From NCBI GenBank assembly GCA_017480425.1, contig JAFVAR010000036.1, positions 1-34,359 of the forward strand: a DNA stretch of 34,359 nucleotides, given 5' to 3'. Shown here one piece after another: positions 32,205 through 34,359 of this stretch. Each line of letters opens with the position of its first letter. Positions within the stretch are counted from its first letter, which is position 1. Source of the stretch: a bacterium (GTDB lineage: Bacteria > Cyanobacteriota > Vampirovibrionia > Gastranaerophilales > Gastranaerophilaceae). Position numbers and translations under genes: made by a program. The notes below the pieces were generated by a model, which saw nothing but the letters and a program-made list of their open reading frames with translations, had not been told where the DNA came from and searched no databases.

Positions 32205-34359
32205 TTAATATGTAATTATGTTTTGGTATCCGTTTTTATTTTTTGGATCTGTAACGCTCGCTATTTCCTCGTCTTCTAATACTTTAAGGAAATTATCATC
32301 TATGCTCATAACTAAGGCAAACGCATCCAGTAGTGATGGTGGTGCATAGAACCAGTTAGTTTGGTACAGATTTCTTATGTATTCTGCGTAATTGCGCCCG
32401 CATACTTGGGTTACAAGGTATGCATATTTTGTCTTCATTAAATCGTCGCAAAATGCTATTATTGTTTCTTCGTCAATAGTACCTTCCGTAGAAAAATTGT
32501 GATTATAAAGTTTTTCAGCTTTTGCTTTCAGAAGTTTTATTTCTTCATCTTCAGGTTCAAAATTTACTGATGCAGGTTCTGTTACTGTGCCTGCAGGAGA
32601 AGTCCTAATAATTACATGCGCTCTGCGTTCAGTTTCTTCTAAATAAACTTCTTTTACTGTGTTTTTGCATTCAGGAACTTTGTATAACAATTTCATAAAA
32701 TTACCAAATATTTTTCCGTTGCGTTCATCCATATATTCTACAAATCTTGTGTAATTTGGGAATTTTGTACCGGTAGCTTTGTCATAATAATAATAGCCTG
32801 AATCCAATTTACTAATATCATCGCCACATTCATTAAAGTTTGGACGTCCGCGCCAATCTGTTTTTGAAACAACGTGTTCAAAATTATTAGCTCTGTAATC
32901 CATTTCATCATATACTCCGATATCTTTACACAGATTTTGCAGGGCATTTAGGATATCTTCATCAGATGAATTTTTATTAACTTTATAAAGATTTTTTAAT
33001 ACAAGAGCTATACAATCAAACATTCCGTCAGCGGTAGCATGTTCACATTTTACAATTGAATAAAGTGTTTCTGATACGTCAATATTTCCTCTGACCGCAT
33101 TAAATAAATCTTGTAACTTGTCTTCATCGCAGAAAGCTTGTGATAATCTGTAAGGCGTATCACATGATATCAAGTTGTATAGTGAATTTGCCAGAAGATC
33201 TCCTACGTACGCGTTATTTGTGTACTTGTCTTCTATAAATTGGTCGATTTCCTTATTTGATACGTCATTTACTGTTCTATATTCTTCTTCTGATTTTCGA
33301 TATGTAACAATTTCATAGTCAAGTCCGTCAAAAGTAAAACGAATTATGTCGTACCTATTATCGTTATGTAGAACTACTTCCGTTGTATATGGAATGTTTG
33401 CATGGTCTAATAACCCTGTATCAAAATAATCAGCCGGATTATATTTAGCGCTATATTGTGCAAGGGCGTCTCTTAATTCGTATTCAGCCCTGTTGTTAAC
33501 AATATATTCTGCGGTTTCTCTGCAATCTTTGAATAAGTCCTTCATTATTTCAAAAAGTTCATCAATTGCACCATTGCCGTTTTTGTCAAAGACGTTTTTT
33601 ACCATTTTATTATATCCTGGACACCAGAATAAATCAGGAATATTTTCTGCCTGTAATTTATTCTCATCATTCATTGAAGGAAATGCCAAAGTTGTTGTGA
33701 AAATTCTTAACATAAACACACCGAAATTCGTAGGCATACCGTGTAATTCTGAACTACCGGCATAAATGGAATTATCAATAAAGTTACATATTTCAGAATT
33801 ATTGAACCAGTCAATAAGGCTCTGGCTTGATGTTTTTTTAAGAATGTCTTCAGCTTCTTGAGCAGGGCCCAGCATTCTTTGTACCAAATAACTAAAAAAT
33901 TCCCAATTATTACTGATGTCATATTCACCATCCGGCGACGAATAACCATATAAAACGTGAGGATCCATTATAACTGAATTATCTAATTTTGGATTGATAA
34001 TATCATCAAGATTGCTGCACAAATCTATATAATTTTTCACCAAATCCGCAACACTATCAGCATCTTTAGAATTTGCTTTTTCTGTTATAAAATCCAGCAC
34101 AATCTGAGCCAATTCTTCAGGAAGTGAGTATTTTTGCATTATATCTTCTTTACTCAGGCTTAAAACTTCTTTAATTCCTTTGTCTCCCGGAGTTTTTACT
34201 TTTGCAATGGAATCGATTTGATTAATAACATTTGTCATCAAATCTTTAAAGTTCCAAGAACCGCGAAGTACATCAATAATAGTATCTTCATAGTCACTTT
34301 GTCTGTCAAACGGTTTTTTATTCAGAGTTTCATATACAGCATTTTTTATTGCCAAATCA
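32205..34359 (-). CDS. Large unknown protein, 5' end beyond the window
   Basis: At least 717 codons with no stop up to the right edge; the nearest listed start is a TTG at 34355, and the frame stays open past it, so this is probably a C-terminal part. The protein is acidic, soluble and helical, with no membrane helix. VFDKNGNGAIDELFEIM, about 265 residues in, resembles an EF-hand calcium loop, although the twelfth position is F rather than E. I see no enzymatic motif. A strong terminator stands 3 bases beyond its stop. Family not recognised. Confidence 0.7.
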   Translation of the reverse strand, partial: DLAIKNAVYETLNKKPFDRQSDYEDTIIDVLRGSWNFKDLMTNVINQIDSIAKVKTPGDKGIKEVLSLSKEDIMQKYSLPEELAQIVLDFITEKANSKDADSVADLVKNYIDLCSNLDDIINPKLDNSVIMDPHVLYGYSSPDGEYDISNNWEFFSYLVQRMLGPAQEAEDILKKTSSQSLIDWFNNSEICNFIDNSIYAGSSELHGMPTNFGVFMLRIFTTTLAFPSMNDENKLQAENIPDLFWCPGYNKMVKNVFDKNGNGAIDELFEIMKDLFKDCRETAEYIVNNRAEYELRDALAQYSAKYNPADYFDTGLLDHANIPYTTEVVLHNDNRYDIIRFTFDGLDYEIVTYRKSEEEYRTVNDVSNKEIDQFIEDKYTNNAYVGDLLANSLYNLISCDTPYRLSQAFCDEDKLQDLFNAVRGNIDVSETLYSIVKCEHATADGMFDCIALVLKNLYKVNKNSSDEDILNALQNLCKDIGVYDEMDYRANNFEHVVSKTDWRGRPNFNECGDDISKLDSGYYYYDKATGTKFPNYTRFVEYMDERNGKIFGNFMKLLYKVPECKNTVKEVYLEETERRAHVIIRTSPAGTVTEPASVNFEPEDEEIKLLKAKAEKLYNHNFSTEGTIDEETIIAFCDDLMKTKYAYLVTQVCGRNYAEYIRNLYQTNWFYAPPSLLDAFALVMSIDDNFLKVLEDEEIASVTDPKNKNGYQNIITY

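Noticed and set aside
1..34359. Transposase, integrase or prophage genes
   Set aside because: None of the reading frames shows such motifs, and no terminal repeats or target duplications were seen.
1..34359. tRNA genes
   Set aside because: No GTTCRAATC-type T-loop in a cloverleaf context was found in the gaps.

Overview
The window is a low-GC, gene-dense bacterial segment with a Gram-negative envelope: an outer-membrane secretin, flagellar genes and periplasmic proteins. Type IV pilus/type II secretion genes, flagellar fliJ-fliK-flgG-like genes and many lineage-specific proteins with a short N-terminal F-x-G-like tag together suggest a non-photosynthetic cyanobacterial relative (Melainabacteria/Vampirovibrionia, Gastranaerophilales). 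That assignment is inferred from style and gene content; no rRNA or tRNA gene is visible to confirm it.

Layout. 1-461: no gene; a GC-richer tandem repeat (184-bp period, two copies plus a degenerate third) carrying conserved hairpins and UUCG-loop terminators, possibly tandem small-RNA genes. 462-6007, minus strand: two proteins sharing a paralogous membrane domain, a tail-anchored TPR protein, a transglutaminase-like cysteine-hydrolase candidate, a coiled-coil protein and a GNAT acetyltransferase. 6202-8249, plus: a secreted protein and tyrS. 8267-11956, minus: thrB, a membrane-anchored PHP phosphoesterase and a glycine-zipper protein. 12121-14975, plus: a membrane protein, mazG, a periplasmic parvulin and an EamA transporter. 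15043-16228: a small NPF-repeat protein and a beta-rich protein with an outer-membrane-like C-terminus. 16343-18691, minus: fliJ-fliK-flgG-like. 18867-20762: two small membrane proteins and a HEAT-repeat protein. 20882-22504: a short DRE-TIM aldolase, a phosphopantetheinyl transferase and a 56-residue protein. 22501-24168, minus: a membrane-anchored TPR protein. 24280-32012, plus: a secreted protein, then the pilus/secretion operon (GspC/PilP-like, secretin, PilB/GspE ATPase, PilC/GspF platform), a small conserved protein and an SDR. 32205 to the right edge, minus: a large unknown protein running off the window.

How the parts may work together. The secretin-ATPase-platform genes make a core export or pilus machine, but pilins and PilM/N/O are absent here. 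Five proteins (VTFTSR, ISFSGK, TINFKK, SNFKGR, VLFKGQ) share a short aromatic/glycine/basic N-terminal tag on otherwise unrelated bodies, including a candidate protease, a PHP phosphoesterase and a glycine-zipper protein. This could be an uncharacterised targeting signal. A palindrome-like motif around TTTTGTTACAAAA recurs in at least five non-coding gaps and may be a shared regulatory site. Both ideas are inferences from reading the sequence by eye.
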